Part shown: positions 33,718-43,258 of the stretch, piece by piece
Position numbering within the stretch: the first letter of the stretch is position 1
Layout of the letters: the number at the start of each line of letters is the position of its first letter
Source: an uncultured Prevotellaceae bacterium
GTDB taxonomy: Bacteria; Bacteroidota; Bacteroidia; Bacteroidales; Bacteroidaceae
Assembly: GCA_900318115.1 (NCBI GenBank)
Contig: ONJJ01000004.1
Span: 48,062 to 112,061 of the forward strand
DNA length: 64,000 nucleotides
Direction: 5' to 3'
Notes under the pieces: generated by a model
The model's input: only the letters and a program-made list of their open reading frames with translations
The model's database searches: none
What the model was told of the DNA's origin: nothing
Translations under genes and position numbers: made by a program

Positions 33718-35264
33718 AAGTGAAAGAATTTGTGCTTACTATGCTGCGCCAATCAGGAGGCATACTATGCTGCATGATGGTTGTATGGGGCTGTACGCTC
33801 TCCTGCTCCAAGGATTCCCCCGCCATTCCATCCCCGGGTCCAGGCGAAGAAGCTGACACGGTGGGAGTGCCACCCACCATCACGTGGGACGAGCCCTCGG
33901 CACGCTTTCGTATTTACACGGACGAGACATTGACACTCGTGCCCGTGCTTTCTGGCACAGATTCGACCTCCACCTACTGCTGGACCATGGATGGGCACGT
34001 GGTCAGTACCGAAGGCCATTATTCCTTCGTTTCCTCCACGCCGGGCGAGTACTTTGTCCAGTTAGTTGTCACCAACCGCTATGGAAGTGCACAGGATGAG
34101 GCCAAGATTACCGTTCTCGAGAACCTGACGACCGAACTACCCGAACTGCCAGCTATAGAGGGGCTATGCCTACGTGTCCCTTGGACGGACATCAACGTTG
34201 CACAAGGACGCACCATAAAGGTGAAAGCCTTCTTCTTCGGCGCCACGACCTTACCCGCCGCAACTTGGCAACTCGATGGTGCTCCTGTTGATGGCCTCGA
34301 GGACGAAGTCGCCTATGTTTTCGATGCCAAAGAACTGGGAGAACACATCCTCACGCTCAGTTGCACCGATGGCACCTCGCATGTGGAGCAGACCTTCCAC
34401 CTGCATGTCTGCCCTCCCGCCGGCTCTTTCCGACGCTCCTTCGACGGACAGGCTATGGTCAACAAGGTGTATGCCTACCAGCCTGCTCCGGGACATCAGG
34501 TCAACGGCTACATCATAGTGGGTGATTCCTACCCCGAACACTGCAGCCACGAGCAAGCTTGCGACAGTGTGCTCGCACACTTCCAACGGCGCTGGTCCAT
34601 CAGTTTGGGCGCACAAGGAGGTTATCTTATTGCAGGCTTTGACCATAGTGTGCGCAACTCCGACGGGGGCTACGACCTCTGTGTACTCGGCAACCCCTTC
34701 AGCTATCAATCCGAGCCCGGCATCATCTGGGTTAGTCAGGACGATAATGGCGACGGGCTACCCAACGACCAATGGTTCGAGCTGGCAGGGTCAGAATATG
34801 GCACCAACAACCACCTCACAGACTACGCCATCACCTACTATCGTCCCGAAGCACGCAAGTCCGCCACCGCCTGGCGCGATTGTCTCGGTGCCACAGGCTA
34901 TGTGCCCTACCTCAGCTACTGGAATCCCCATGATTACTATTGGCAGCCATGGATGCAGGGCACAGAGCACACCTACTTCGGCTCAAGGTTGGAAGATCGC
35001 AGTACTTACGAACATGGCATCTCCGACATACCGCCTTATGATTGGGGCTACGTGGACAATCTCGGCAGCGATTACTTCAATGGTCCCGCAGGCAAGATGA
35101 ACTACTTCCGACTCAGCAATGCCCGCACCTGGGACGGACAACCAGCCCAACTCGAGTACATCGATTTCATCCGCATTCAGACAGCACAAATTGGCAGCAC
35201 ACCCAACTTGGGTGACATAAGCACAGAAGTGTATTACATCAGCGACTATCACATGGAGCAATGA
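33714..35264 (+). CDS. PKD-type cell-surface lipoprotein of the B12 locus
   Basis: 516 aa. The N-terminus has a signal region with Cys residues (VVWGCTLSCSKD), fitting a lipoprotein. Residues ~55-140 and ~150-240 are two Ig/PKD-like domains (YCWTMDGHVVSTEGHYSF; TWQLDGAPVDG). The C-terminal ~270 residues form an uncharacterised globular domain (GGYLIAGFDHSV, GDGLPNDQWFELAGSEY, YIDFIRIQTAQ) seen in other Bacteroidetes surface proteins. It overlaps both neighbours by 4 bases, so it is firmly in the operon. A role in B12 capture is inferred only from position. Confidence 0.75.
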   Translation: MKVKEFVLTMLRQSGGILCCMMVVWGCTLSCSKDSPAIPSPGPGEEADTVGVPPTITWDEPSARFRIYTDETLTLVPVLSGTDSTSTYCWTMDGHVVSTEGHYSFVSSTPGEYFVQLVVTNRYGSAQDEAKITVLENLTTELPELPAIEGLCLRVPWTDINVAQGRTIKVKAFFFGATTLPAATWQLDGAPVDGLEDEVAYVFDAKELGEHILTLSCTDGTSHVEQTFHLHVCPPAGSFRRSFDGQAMVNKVYAYQPAPGHQVNGYIIVGDSYPEHCSHEQACDSVLAHFQRRWSISLGAQGGYLIAGFDHSVRNSDGGYDLCVLGNPFSYQSEPGIIWVSQDDNGDGLPNDQWFELAGSEYGTNNHLTDYAITYYRPEARKSATAWRDCLGATGYVPYLSYWNPHDYYWQPWMQGTEHTYFGSRLEDRSTYEHGISDIPPYDWGYVDNLGSDYFNGPAGKMNYFRLSNARTWDGQPAQLEYIDFIRIQTAQIGSTPNLGDISTEVYYISDYHMEQ

Positions 35265-37366
35265 GAGGGATTAGCACACTGATAACCTTTCTTCTTAGCT
35301 GTGCACTTTATGCACAGACCGATAGCCTATTGCACGAAGTGCGCATCACGGCACAGCGCCGCCTCAGCGAAACAGGTGTGCAACGTACCACACTCGACAC
35401 CACCATTCTGCACCAGAACGTCTCCCTCTCCATGTCCGACGTCCTCACCCAGCACTCTTCACTCTTCATCAAGAGCTATGGCCGCGCCACGGAGTCCACA
35501 GCAGAGTTCCGTGGCACCTCACCCAGCCACACTCAAGTGCTCTGGAATGGACTGAAGATCAATTCTCCGATGCTCGGCACTGTGGATTTCAGCACCATCC
35601 CATCCTATTTCGTCGACGAAGCCAACCTACTGCATGGCGCTTCGTCGCTCACCCTGACGGGAGGAGGCTTGGGAGGTGCCGTGGACCTTTGCACTCAACC
35701 TGTTCGCAAGCGAGGTTGGGGAGTGCAGTACATCCAGGGCATTGGCTCCTACGACACCTACGACCAATTCCTGCGCCTCACCTATGGCGGTCAGTGCTGG
35801 ACCAGCAGTACACGTGTAGTCTATGCCACCAGCAACAACAGATTTCATTACACCAACTACGATAAGAAAATCGACGAACGCGACGATGCTGGCAACATCA
35901 TCCGCTCCTATCATCCCAGAGAGTTGAATCGCAGCGGCTACTTCCATGACTTCCATGCCCTTCAGGAATTCTCCCTCCGCCCGGCCAGCATTCCAGGTGC
36001 TCTTGCCACAGCCGCCGTGTGGTTCACCCACAGCCTCCGCGGCCTGCCCTTCCTGAGCGTAGACTACCGCGACGACAGCGATTTCCGCAACGAACAGCTG
36101 CAGGATGCCGTCCGCAGCGTCATCTCTTGGCAGCAGCCTCTGGGTTCCTCCGCTTCACTCGATGCACGCGCAGGCTACACCTACCAGTCCATCGCCTACG
36201 ACTACGCCACCAAATCCCACACACCCTCCTCCTCTTCTTCCACCCCTGTTGACGGCGCTTCGTCCGCCGTCTCCTCCCCATCCTTCACCACCATCACCGA
36301 CTCCCACACCTACAGCCAGCAGGCCTACCTTCAAGGCAAAATCGACTACTCCCCTGCCGCCAACTGGCTCCTCACGGCCAATCTCAGCCTCACCTACAAC
36401 CATGTTCGCAGCCGCGACCAAAGCCCCTTTCACATCGGTGACAACTACAACGAAGGGCGTTTGGAATCCTCCCTCAGCCTCTCTGCGAAATACCGCCCTA
36501 CTTCTCGTCTGGCGCTCTCTGCAATCTTGCGCGAGGAATTGTATCGCCGCGACTTCGTGCCCTTAATTCCTGCCCTCTTTGGTGAATATACCTTGCTGAC
36601 AACCGCTACCCACTCTGGCCGCACCGCAGGACTCTACCTCAAGGCCTCCATCGCACGCAACTACCGCTACCCCACCATGGACGACCTCTACTTCAAGCCT
36701 GGCGGAAATCCCGACCTGCGTCCTGAACGAGGGTTCACCTATGATGGCGGTCTGGAGGGACATCTGCAGCTCCCTCTTGGCCGACGGGACCTATCCCTCG
36801 TCATCCGTGGCAATCTATCAGCCTTCGACTCCTACATCACAGACTGGATTCTATGGACGCCTAATGCCAAAGGTTATTGGCAGCCATCGAACCTCAAGAA
36901 GGTACACAACTACGGCACGGAACTATCCCTCACTTCAGAACTTCATCTGCCGCACGACTGGCACTTCGCCCTTACCGCTAACTACGCCTACACACCCTCT
37001 CTAAATCAGAGCGAAGACCTCGATGCAGCCGATGCCTCCTACGGCAAGCAACTCGTTTACGTGCCCCTGCACTCCGCCAACCTCAGCGCCCGCCTCCGTT
37101 GGCGCACATGGGGTCTCGCTTATCAGTGGTATTCCTACAGCGAACGCTTCACCACCACCAGCAACGAAGTAGGCTATATCACAGGACGTCTCAAGCCTTA
37201 CTACATGAGCGACCTCACCTTCGAGAAACAGTTCCGATGGCGCCGCTTTCAGGCATCCATCAAGGCAGCCATCTACAACCTCTTCGACTCCGAGTACGTC
37301 ACCGTCCTCTCCCGCCCCATGGCCGGCCGCCATTTCGAAATCTTCCTGGAAATATGCCCCCTCTGA
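35261..37366 (+). CDS. btuB: TonB-dependent receptor, BtuB-like
   Basis: 701 aa, signal peptide to about residue 19 (CALYAQ). The plug domain is recognisable (SMSDVLTQHSSLFIKSYGR, TEFRGTSPSHTQVLWNGL, GGGLGGAVDL), and the beta barrel ends with an aromatic-containing strand (GRHFEIFLEICPL). Behind a cobalamin riboswitch and next to BtuG, BtuF and BtuC homologues it should be the outer-membrane cobalamin transporter. Residues ~323-348 form a Ser/Thr/Pro-rich loop that contains a DNA hairpin (36251-36271) and looks inserted. Adjacent genes overlap or nearly touch. Confidence 0.9.
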   Translation: MRGISTLITFLLSCALYAQTDSLLHEVRITAQRRLSETGVQRTTLDTTILHQNVSLSMSDVLTQHSSLFIKSYGRATESTAEFRGTSPSHTQVLWNGLKINSPMLGTVDFSTIPSYFVDEANLLHGASSLTLTGGGLGGAVDLCTQPVRKRGWGVQYIQGIGSYDTYDQFLRLTYGGQCWTSSTRVVYATSNNRFHYTNYDKKIDERDDAGNIIRSYHPRELNRSGYFHDFHALQEFSLRPASIPGALATAAVWFTHSLRGLPFLSVDYRDDSDFRNEQLQDAVRSVISWQQPLGSSASLDARAGYTYQSIAYDYATKSHTPSSSSSTPVDGASSAVSSPSFTTITDSHTYSQQAYLQGKIDYSPAANWLLTANLSLTYNHVRSRDQSPFHIGDNYNEGRLESSLSLSAKYRPTSRLALSAILREELYRRDFVPLIPALFGEYTLLTTATHSGRTAGLYLKASIARNYRYPTMDDLYFKPGGNPDLRPERGFTYDGGLEGHLQLPLGRRDLSLVIRGNLSAFDSYITDWILWTPNAKGYWQPSNLKKVHNYGTELSLTSELHLPHDWHFALTANYAYTPSLNQSEDLDAADASYGKQLVYVPLHSANLSARLRWRTWGLAYQWYSYSERFTTTSNEVGYITGRLKPYYMSDLTFEKQFRWRRFQASIKAAIYNLFDSEYVTVLSRPMAGRHFEIFLEICPL
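36251..36271. repeat. Hairpin in a Ser-rich loop of the BtuB-like gene
   Basis: GACGGCG - CTTCGTC - CGCCGTC, a 7-bp stem inside a low-complexity stretch of TCC/TCT codons. Confidence 0.5.
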
Positions 37367-37368
37367 AA

Positions 37369-38517
37369 ATGAATCACCCTCTTCGTCCCGTTTTTTATGT
37401 TGCAATTTTATTGCAACTCTCCCTCCTCCTCGCCTCCTGCGCCCAAGGACGGAAGCCCGCTTCCTCCCTCGCACCCTCCCCCCTGCGCTACGCTTCCAAC
37501 CTCACCTGTGAACGTGGCGAGGGCTACAGCCTTTGGACCCTGCGCAACCCCTGGGACACCACTGCTGTGCTCCACCGCTACCTCCTCCATCCGGACACCC
37601 TCTCTGAGCCCGACCTGTCCACCTTCCAGTTCGCCTTTTCCATCATCAGGACCCCTGTCCGATCCGCGGGCGTTGCCACAGCTGTCCACTGCGGACTACT
37701 GGATGAGTTGGGCGTTGCAGACCGCATCGCAGGCGTCTGCGAGAAGGAATACATCGACTTACCGGCAGTAAATGAGGGACTGTCAGCCGGACGCATTGCC
37801 GACTTCGGCAACGGTATGAACCCCAACATCGAGCGCATCATGGATGTGGCACCAGACGTACTGCTACTGACGCCCTTCGAACACAGCGGTGGCTATGGCC
37901 GTGTGGAACGTCTGGGAATACCCATCATCGAATGCGCCGAATACATGGAAGTTTCCCCTTTGGCACGTGCGGAATGGATCCGATTCTATGCAGAACTTTT
38001 TGGAACCGAACTGCGCGCCGATAGTATCTTCCGTGCCGTGGAACAGAATTACCTCACTCTCAAGGCCAAGGCTTCTACGGCCTCTTCCTGTCCCACCCTG
38101 CTGACCGAACAGCTCTACGGTGGTCAGTGGTTCGTACCCTGCGGTCAGAGCACCATGGGCATCATGTTCTCCGACGCTGGCGCCGATTACCTCTTCCATG
38201 ACCGTCCCGGCAGTGGCAGCACAGCTCTCTCCTTTGAGACCGTGCTCGATGAGGCACAAGATGCAGACGTTTGGCTTCTGAAGTTCAACAGTCAGCAACC
38301 ACTGACCTACCGCCAGTTGGCTGCCGATTACCAACCCTACACCCGCTTCCGCGCCTTCCGTGAGCATCAAATCTTCGGTTGCGACCTGGCCCACAACCAC
38401 TTCTACGAGGAGACTCCCTTCCATCCCGACCGTCTCCTCCGCGATTTCATTATCCTCTTCCACCCGGAGCTCCTGCCGGGCGAGCAGAGCATCTACTACA
38501 AACCTCTTGCAGAATAG
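37369..38517 (+). CDS. btuF: BtuF-like ABC-transporter substrate-binding lipoprotein
   Basis: 382 aa from ATG 37369, two bases after the receptor stop. The signal peptide MNHPLRPVFYVAILLQLSLL ends at lipobox LASC and is encoded by palindromic element A. The remainder fits the FecB/BtuF periplasmic-binding fold: AVHCGLLDELGVADRIAG, MNPNIERIMDVAPDVLLLTPFE and WLLKFNSQ. It should deliver cobalamin (less likely an iron complex) to the permease encoded next. An alternative in-frame ATG at 37354 overlaps the receptor gene. Confidence 0.85.
   Translation: MNHPLRPVFYVAILLQLSLLLASCAQGRKPASSLAPSPLRYASNLTCERGEGYSLWTLRNPWDTTAVLHRYLLHPDTLSEPDLSTFQFAFSIIRTPVRSAGVATAVHCGLLDELGVADRIAGVCEKEYIDLPAVNEGLSAGRIADFGNGMNPNIERIMDVAPDVLLLTPFEHSGGYGRVERLGIPIIECAEYMEVSPLARAEWIRFYAELFGTELRADSIFRAVEQNYLTLKAKASTASSCPTLLTEQLYGGQWFVPCGQSTMGIMFSDAGADYLFHDRPGSGSTALSFETVLDEAQDADVWLLKFNSQQPLTYRQLAADYQPYTRFRAFREHQIFGCDLAHNHFYEETPFHPDRLLRDFIILFHPELLPGEQSIYYKPLAE
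37381..37424. repeat. Palindromic element A, copy 3 (in the BtuF-like signal peptide)
   Basis: Opposite orientation to copies 1 and 2. The stem is GTTGCAAT/ATTGCAAC with loop TTT (37399-37417), preceded by CGTCCCGTTTTTTA. Compared with copies 1 and 2, two stem pairs changed from C-G to T-A on both sides. Confidence 0.8.
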
Positions 38518-38531
38518 CCCTTCCCCCGACA

Positions 38532-39545
38532 ATGAAAGCCCGACTGAATCTCATTCTCATGTCTCTGGCCCTGATTGCCCTGTTTCTGGCCAACCTCTAC
38601 TTCGGTGCCGTCCACATCCCCGCTCATGCGGTGACACAACTGCTGCTTGGTTCGCCTGCAGAACGTGCCTCGTGGAGCTTCATCCTCTGGGAAAACCGCA
38701 TCCCGCAAGCCATCACTGCCACACTCTCTGGAGCCGGGCTTGCAGCCTCCGGTCTGCTGCTGCAGACGGTGTTCCGCAACCCTCTGGCTGGCCCCAGCAT
38801 CCTGGGAATAGATGGCGGAGCCAATCTGGGGGTCGCCGTGGCAATGTTGCTGTGGGGCGGCACGTTCATGGCTGGGGCTTTTTCTCTCAGCGGTTTCATG
38901 TTGGTGATTGTGGCGGCCATGGTAGGTGCCTGGGCCGTGATGACCTTGCTCATCACCTTCTCCCATCTGTTGCGTTCGAGCACCATGCTTCTCATCGCCG
39001 GTGTGATGATAGGCTACCTTACCTCCTCATTCATCTCGCTGCTGAACTACGGAGCCACGGAAGAGGGCGTGCGATCACTGATGGTGTGGGGACTGGGTAG
39101 CTTTGCCAACGTCACCATCGACCGTCTGCCAGCCTTCTGTCTCACCATGGGCGTAGGCATCTTCGCATCACTGCTGCTCATCAAACCTCTGAATGCCCTC
39201 CTGCTTGGCGAGAATTACGCCGCCAACCTGGGCATTCACGTGCGTCGCACCCGTACCTTATTACTCTGCTGCACGGGATTACTCACCGCCACCAGCACCG
39301 CCTTTTGCGGTCCCATCGCATTCATCGGACTGGCAGTTCCACACATCGCACGCCTTCTGCTGGGCACGTCTGACCACCGCACCCTATTGCCCGCCACCTT
39401 GCTCACAGGCGGCTGTCTGGCACTACTCTGCAACTGGTTGTCCACCCTGCCCTCCGACAGTCTCATCCCAATCAATGTCATCACCCCCGTCATGGGGGCT
39501 CCCGTCGTCATCTGGGTCATCCTCAAGAACAAGATAGACAACTGA
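38532..39545 (+). CDS. btuC: BtuC-like ABC-transporter permease (FecCD family)
   Basis: 337 aa, with the start at ATG 38532 giving the first membrane segment directly. Typical FecCD motifs: LWENRIPQAITATLSGAGLA, LLQTVFRNPLAGPSILGIDG and FCGPIAFIGLAVPHIARLL (the ATPase-contact loop region). About nine to ten membrane segments. It should move cobalamin across the inner membrane. The expected ATPase gene (btuD) does not follow; the next gene is a convergent peptidase, so the ATPase must come from elsewhere in the genome. Confidence 0.9.
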   Translation: MKARLNLILMSLALIALFLANLYFGAVHIPAHAVTQLLLGSPAERASWSFILWENRIPQAITATLSGAGLAASGLLLQTVFRNPLAGPSILGIDGGANLGVAVAMLLWGGTFMAGAFSLSGFMLVIVAAMVGAWAVMTLLITFSHLLRSSTMLLIAGVMIGYLTSSFISLLNYGATEEGVRSLMVWGLGSFANVTIDRLPAFCLTMGVGIFASLLLIKPLNALLLGENYAANLGIHVRRTRTLLLCCTGLLTATSTAFCGPIAFIGLAVPHIARLLLGTSDHRTLLPATLLTGGCLALLCNWLSTLPSDSLIPINVITPVMGAPVVIWVILKNKIDN

Positions 39546-39549
39546 CAGC

Positions 39550-40851
39550 TCACTCGCTGTAGAACTGCGTGAATGCCCTCACGCAATACTCATGGTCTGT
39601 CACGCTACCCGTCTCCCGACAACTGTGCATGGCCAGAATGGGATTACCCATATCCACTCCTCGCAGGGGGATGGATGATGCCAGAATATTGCCCAATGTG
39701 CTGCCGCCCGCCACGTCGCTGTGGTTGACGAATCGCTGGCAGGGTACACCCGCCTTGCGGCATATCTCAGCAAAGACCGCTGCCGAAGCGGCGTCGCTGG
39801 CATATTTCTGAGCAGCATTGAACTTGATGACTGGGCCACCACCGAGCACGGGATGGTTTGTGGGGTCGTATTTCTCGCTGTAATTGGGATGCCAGGCATG
39901 AGCATTGTCTGCCGAAACCATGAAGGCACGCTCCACCGCCTGGTAGAACGCCTCCACGGTTCCACTCTGTGCCAGGGCCATACGCTGAAGCATGGAAGCC
40001 AGGAAGGGACTGCCTGCTCCCTGCTTCGTCTGCGAACCGGTCTCTTCGTTGTCGAAGATGGCCAACACTCGCGTTACCTCAGACCCGGCGGGCGCTGCCA
40101 GCAGGGCTTCCAGTCCCGCAAAGCACATCGAGAGGTCATCCAGCCGTCCGGAGGAGATCAGTTCATTCCGCAAGCCAAAAGTGCACGAGGGCGTGGCATC
40201 GGCCAGATAGAGGTCGAAGTCCAGGATGTCCTGGGGGCTCACACGCGTTTCCTTGCTGAGTTCTTCAGAGATTAGGGACAGTAACTGGTTGCCGCGCTCC
40301 AGTTCTTCCGTGACGATGCCCAGCAGGGGCAGCATATCCTTCTGCTTGCTCAGCTTCACACCATCATTGACCTGACGATTGAAGTGGATGGCCAGGTTAC
40401 TGATCTGCAGCAGGGGACGCTGGATGTGCAGCAGGCGTGTCTGCGGATGCAGCGCATCTTCTCCGCGCAGGATGACACGCCCCGCCAGCGTCAGCGGGCG
40501 ATCGAACCAGGTGGACATAATAGGACCACCATAGACCTCCGTGTTCAGTTTCACGATGCCACCTTCGCAGGTCATCTCTGCATGGGGCTTGATGCGGAAG
40601 GTTGGCGAGTCGCAGTGGGCACAGATCATGTGGAATCCAGCATCGGCCAACGTTCTCGTCCCCACCTCAAAGGCATACACTGACGAATCGTTCTTGGTGA
40701 CATACAGGCGGTCGCCCCCATGGATCGTTCCCAATGGCTGGGTCGGATCCACCCTGCGGTAGCCCGCACGCTCAAGTTCATTACAAATGTTACGCACCGC
40801 CAGGAAGTTCACTGGCGATGCATTCAGGAAGTTCAGTAGTCGTTGAATCAT
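39550..40851 (-). CDS. M18-family aminopeptidase
   Basis: 433 aa, normal for the family. Zinc ligands and active-site blocks are visible: ICAHCDSPTFRIKP, VNDGVKLSKQKD, DNEETGSQTKQGAGS and SADNAHAWHPNYSEKYD, and near the end NHSDVAGGSTLGN. M18 enzymes are cytosolic, large multimers that release N-terminal residues, often acidic ones, in peptide turnover. No signal peptide is present. It converges on the btuC gene with only 4 bases between stops. Confidence 0.92.
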   Translation of the reverse strand: MIQRLLNFLNASPVNFLAVRNICNELERAGYRRVDPTQPLGTIHGGDRLYVTKNDSSVYAFEVGTRTLADAGFHMICAHCDSPTFRIKPHAEMTCEGGIVKLNTEVYGGPIMSTWFDRPLTLAGRVILRGEDALHPQTRLLHIQRPLLQISNLAIHFNRQVNDGVKLSKQKDMLPLLGIVTEELERGNQLLSLISEELSKETRVSPQDILDFDLYLADATPSCTFGLRNELISSGRLDDLSMCFAGLEALLAAPAGSEVTRVLAIFDNEETGSQTKQGAGSPFLASMLQRMALAQSGTVEAFYQAVERAFMVSADNAHAWHPNYSEKYDPTNHPVLGGGPVIKFNAAQKYASDAASAAVFAEICRKAGVPCQRFVNHSDVAGGSTLGNILASSIPLRGVDMGNPILAMHSCRETGSVTDHEYCVRAFTQFYSE

Positions 40852-40893
40852 GAGACTTTTGTTTTTTTATCGTTAAGGACGAGAAGGGTAGGA

Positions 40894-41637
40894 TTAGAAC
40901 GACCACTTCAAGGCCAATGTAGGATTGACAAAGAAGGTGGTGCTGCTGTTCGGATTTTGGTTATAGACGAAGTTGTTGCTGATCTCCCACTCAGTACCGA
41001 TGCTGAGGTTGATGCCATGCATGCGAGGCAGAGTGTTGAAGTTGTACCACAGCTGAGGCTCGGCCAGGATGACCAGCTGTCCGTTGTGGTTCGCTTTCTC
41101 GCCGCGCCAGAAATCGATGAATCCACTGAAGGTGAGCGCCTTATTGCAGAACATCATGCTCCACACACCCGTCAACTGAACACTGGCATAGGAACGGGTG
41201 CCGACATAGCTGTGGAAGTAATGCTTGTACATCAGCTGCACGGAGTAGGTGGTGGTGAAGTCCGCATTGTGACCATTCCAGGCAGCACCCAAGAGGGCAG
41301 CGTGCTGGAAGCTGCCGCCGAGGTTCAGACCACCGTCATATTCCAGATGAGCAGCAAAAGGCGAGTCCTTGCCCAGGTTGAACTCACGCGAAATCTCGGC
41401 ATAGGCTCCCTTGAAAAATTTACTGCTCAGATCCAGGTCGCAAAAGTAGAACCACGAGCCCAGACGGTCTGCCTTGAACTGTTCCAGCGTGACGGTCACC
41501 TTCTGGCGTCCAGCTTCATCGTTGGGATACATGTTGCGACCGAAGTCATAGTGAATCTGAATATCCTGTGCATGGACGGCGATGCCCCCAATCAGCAGCA
41601 AGGCCAGAGTAAGAATCTTTTTCATTTCTGTTTTCAT
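40894..41637 (-). CDS. DUF5020 outer-membrane protein (Tsx-like)
   Basis: 247 aa with a signal peptide (ALLLIGGIAVHAQD); translation may start at 41637 or at the second Met at 41625. The mature part is rich in alternating beta-strands (DIQIHYDFGRNMYP, WFYFCDLDLSS, PTLALKWSF) and resembles small nucleoside-channel-like barrels grouped as DUF5020. Transport function is not proven. Its promoter is TATTTTTG on the minus strand at 41720-41727. Confidence 0.75.
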   Translation of the reverse strand: MKTEMKKILTLALLLIGGIAVHAQDIQIHYDFGRNMYPNDEAGRQKVTVTLEQFKADRLGSWFYFCDLDLSSKFFKGAYAEISREFNLGKDSPFAAHLEYDGGLNLGGSFQHAALLGAAWNGHNADFTTTYSVQLMYKHYFHSYVGTRSYASVQLTGVWSMMFCNKALTFSGFIDFWRGEKANHNGQLVILAEPQLWYNFNTLPRMHGINLSIGTEWEISNNFVYNQNPNSSTTFFVNPTLALKWSF

Positions 41638-41719
41638 ATATAAGTTTTTTGTTTAATAGATGATTGTATTTGCCTGCAGGCAGGCGTTTGTTGGAAGGGA
41701 TTTTTAGTTTAGGAGGGGA

Positions 41720-41727
41720 CAAAAATA
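41720..41727 (-). promoter_or_regulatory. -7 box of the DUF5020 gene
   Basis: TATTTTTG on the minus strand, 82 bases before the first Met. Confidence 0.5.
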
Positions 41728-41801
41728 CAAAATAAGTCTTTATTCTCGTGCCCTTTTTGGTATTTTTTCAAAAAAAAGGCGATTATTCATGCCAAAATAC
41801 G

Positions 41802-41809
41802 TACTTTTG
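41802..41809 (+). promoter_or_regulatory. -7 box of the aldo/keto reductase gene
   Basis: TACTTTTG, 62 bases before the ATG at 41872. Confidence 0.6.
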
Positions 41810-41871
41810 CACCCGATATATTGCATAAACCTACGCAGAAGTAGTTTCAAACCCTCAAAAACAGGAACACA

Positions 41872-43230
41872 ATGTCACAGAAAGAACGCCAAGACATCAG
41901 TCGCCGCCAATTCCTCAAATCCCTCGGTTTTGGTTCCGCACTCATGGCCATGGGGCCACTCTGTTCCATGACCGCAGCCGTGCGCCGGCCTGATGAAATC
42001 CCCACCTCCGACCAGCGTATGACTTACCGCGTGCAGAATGGCACGGGCGAGGCTATCTCCCTTCTGGGCTTCGGCATGATGCGCCTGCCGCGCGAGCAGG
42101 AAGATGTCGACCGCCTCGTGGACTATGCCATCGCCCATGGCATCAACTACTTCGACACCGCGCCCATGTACGGTGGAGGACGCAACGAGGAAGTCACGGG
42201 TCTCACCCTCAGCCGCTATCCTCGCGACAAATACTACGTAGCCACGAAGATGTCCAACCAGAATCCCTCCCTCTGGCCCTTCGAGAAATCCAAGGAGATG
42301 TATGAGAACAGCTTCCGCAAGCTGCGCGTGGACTACATCGACTACTACCTCCTCCACTCCATTGGCGGCGGAGGCGTGGAGAACCTCAAGGGGCGCTTCA
42401 TCGACAACGGGCTTCTCGACTTCCTGCTCAAGGAGCGTGAGGCCGGTCGCATCCGCCACCTGGGCTTCAGCTACCACGGCAACGTCGCTGCCTTCGACTA
42501 TCTCCTCGATCACAACGATGAGTACCACTGGGACTTCGTGCAGATCCAGATGAACTACCTCGATTGGCGCCATGCCGGAAGGCGCGGTCGCCGCGGAGGC
42601 GATGCAGATGCTGAATACCTCTATGGCCGGCTGGAGAAACTGGGCATCCAGTGCGTTATTATGGAACCCATCCGCGGCGGAGGACTTGCCAACGTCAACG
42701 AGGACATCAAGGCACAGCTCGCCGCCGTACACCCCGACGACAGCCCTGCCCGCTGGGCATTCCGCTGGGTGGGCTCCCACCCCAACGTGCTCACAGCCCT
42801 CAGTGGCATGAATCGCATGGAACACCTGGAGGAGAACGTCCAGACCTTCTCGCCGCTGCAGCCATGTACCCCCGCTGAGGACGAACTGCTCGCACGCATC
42901 GCAGACCAGATGGCCGGTTTCCCCACCATCGGTTGCACCACCTGTGCCTACTGCATGCCCTGCCCCTACGGCGTGGACATCCCCGGCAACTTCGCCTTCT
43001 ACAACGATGCCGTCACCAAGGGTATGCTACCCCTGCCGGAGAGCACCTCACCTGATTTTGCTGAGCGGCAGCGAGCCTACACCGAGGCCTACCGCCAGGC
43101 CATTCCGGAGCTCAAGCGCGCCACGGCCTGTCAGGACTGCGGCGAATGCCTCAGCAAGTGCCCCCAGCAAATCCGCATCCCCAACCAGATGACACGCCTC
43201 GTAGAACTCACCCGCAAGCGCCGCCGTTAA
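41872..43230 (+). CDS. Tat-exported aldo/keto reductase with two C-terminal Fe-S clusters
   Basis: 452 aa. A twin-arginine signal (SRRQFLKSLGFGSALMAMG) predicts export of the folded protein. The aldo/keto reductase barrel carries Asp and Tyr of YFDTAPMYGGG, Lys of VATKMS and His of YYLLHSIGG. The C-terminus has two ferredoxin-like clusters, CTTCAYCMPCPYGVDIP and CQDCGECLSKCPQQIRIP. The family is common in anaerobic Bacteroidales; the substrate is unknown. A small FMN-binding protein follows after 28 bases, which suggests that electrons pass between flavin, Fe-S and the barrel outside the cytoplasm. Confidence 0.9.
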   Translation: MSQKERQDISRRQFLKSLGFGSALMAMGPLCSMTAAVRRPDEIPTSDQRMTYRVQNGTGEAISLLGFGMMRLPREQEDVDRLVDYAIAHGINYFDTAPMYGGGRNEEVTGLTLSRYPRDKYYVATKMSNQNPSLWPFEKSKEMYENSFRKLRVDYIDYYLLHSIGGGGVENLKGRFIDNGLLDFLLKEREAGRIRHLGFSYHGNVAAFDYLLDHNDEYHWDFVQIQMNYLDWRHAGRRGRRGGDADAEYLYGRLEKLGIQCVIMEPIRGGGLANVNEDIKAQLAAVHPDDSPARWAFRWVGSHPNVLTALSGMNRMEHLEENVQTFSPLQPCTPAEDELLARIADQMAGFPTIGCTTCAYCMPCPYGVDIPGNFAFYNDAVTKGMLPLPESTSPDFAERQRAYTEAYRQAIPELKRATACQDCGECLSKCPQQIRIPNQMTRLVELTRKRRR

Positions 43231-43258
43231 ACCTTCGACCGCTGTGTGGGTCTAACCA

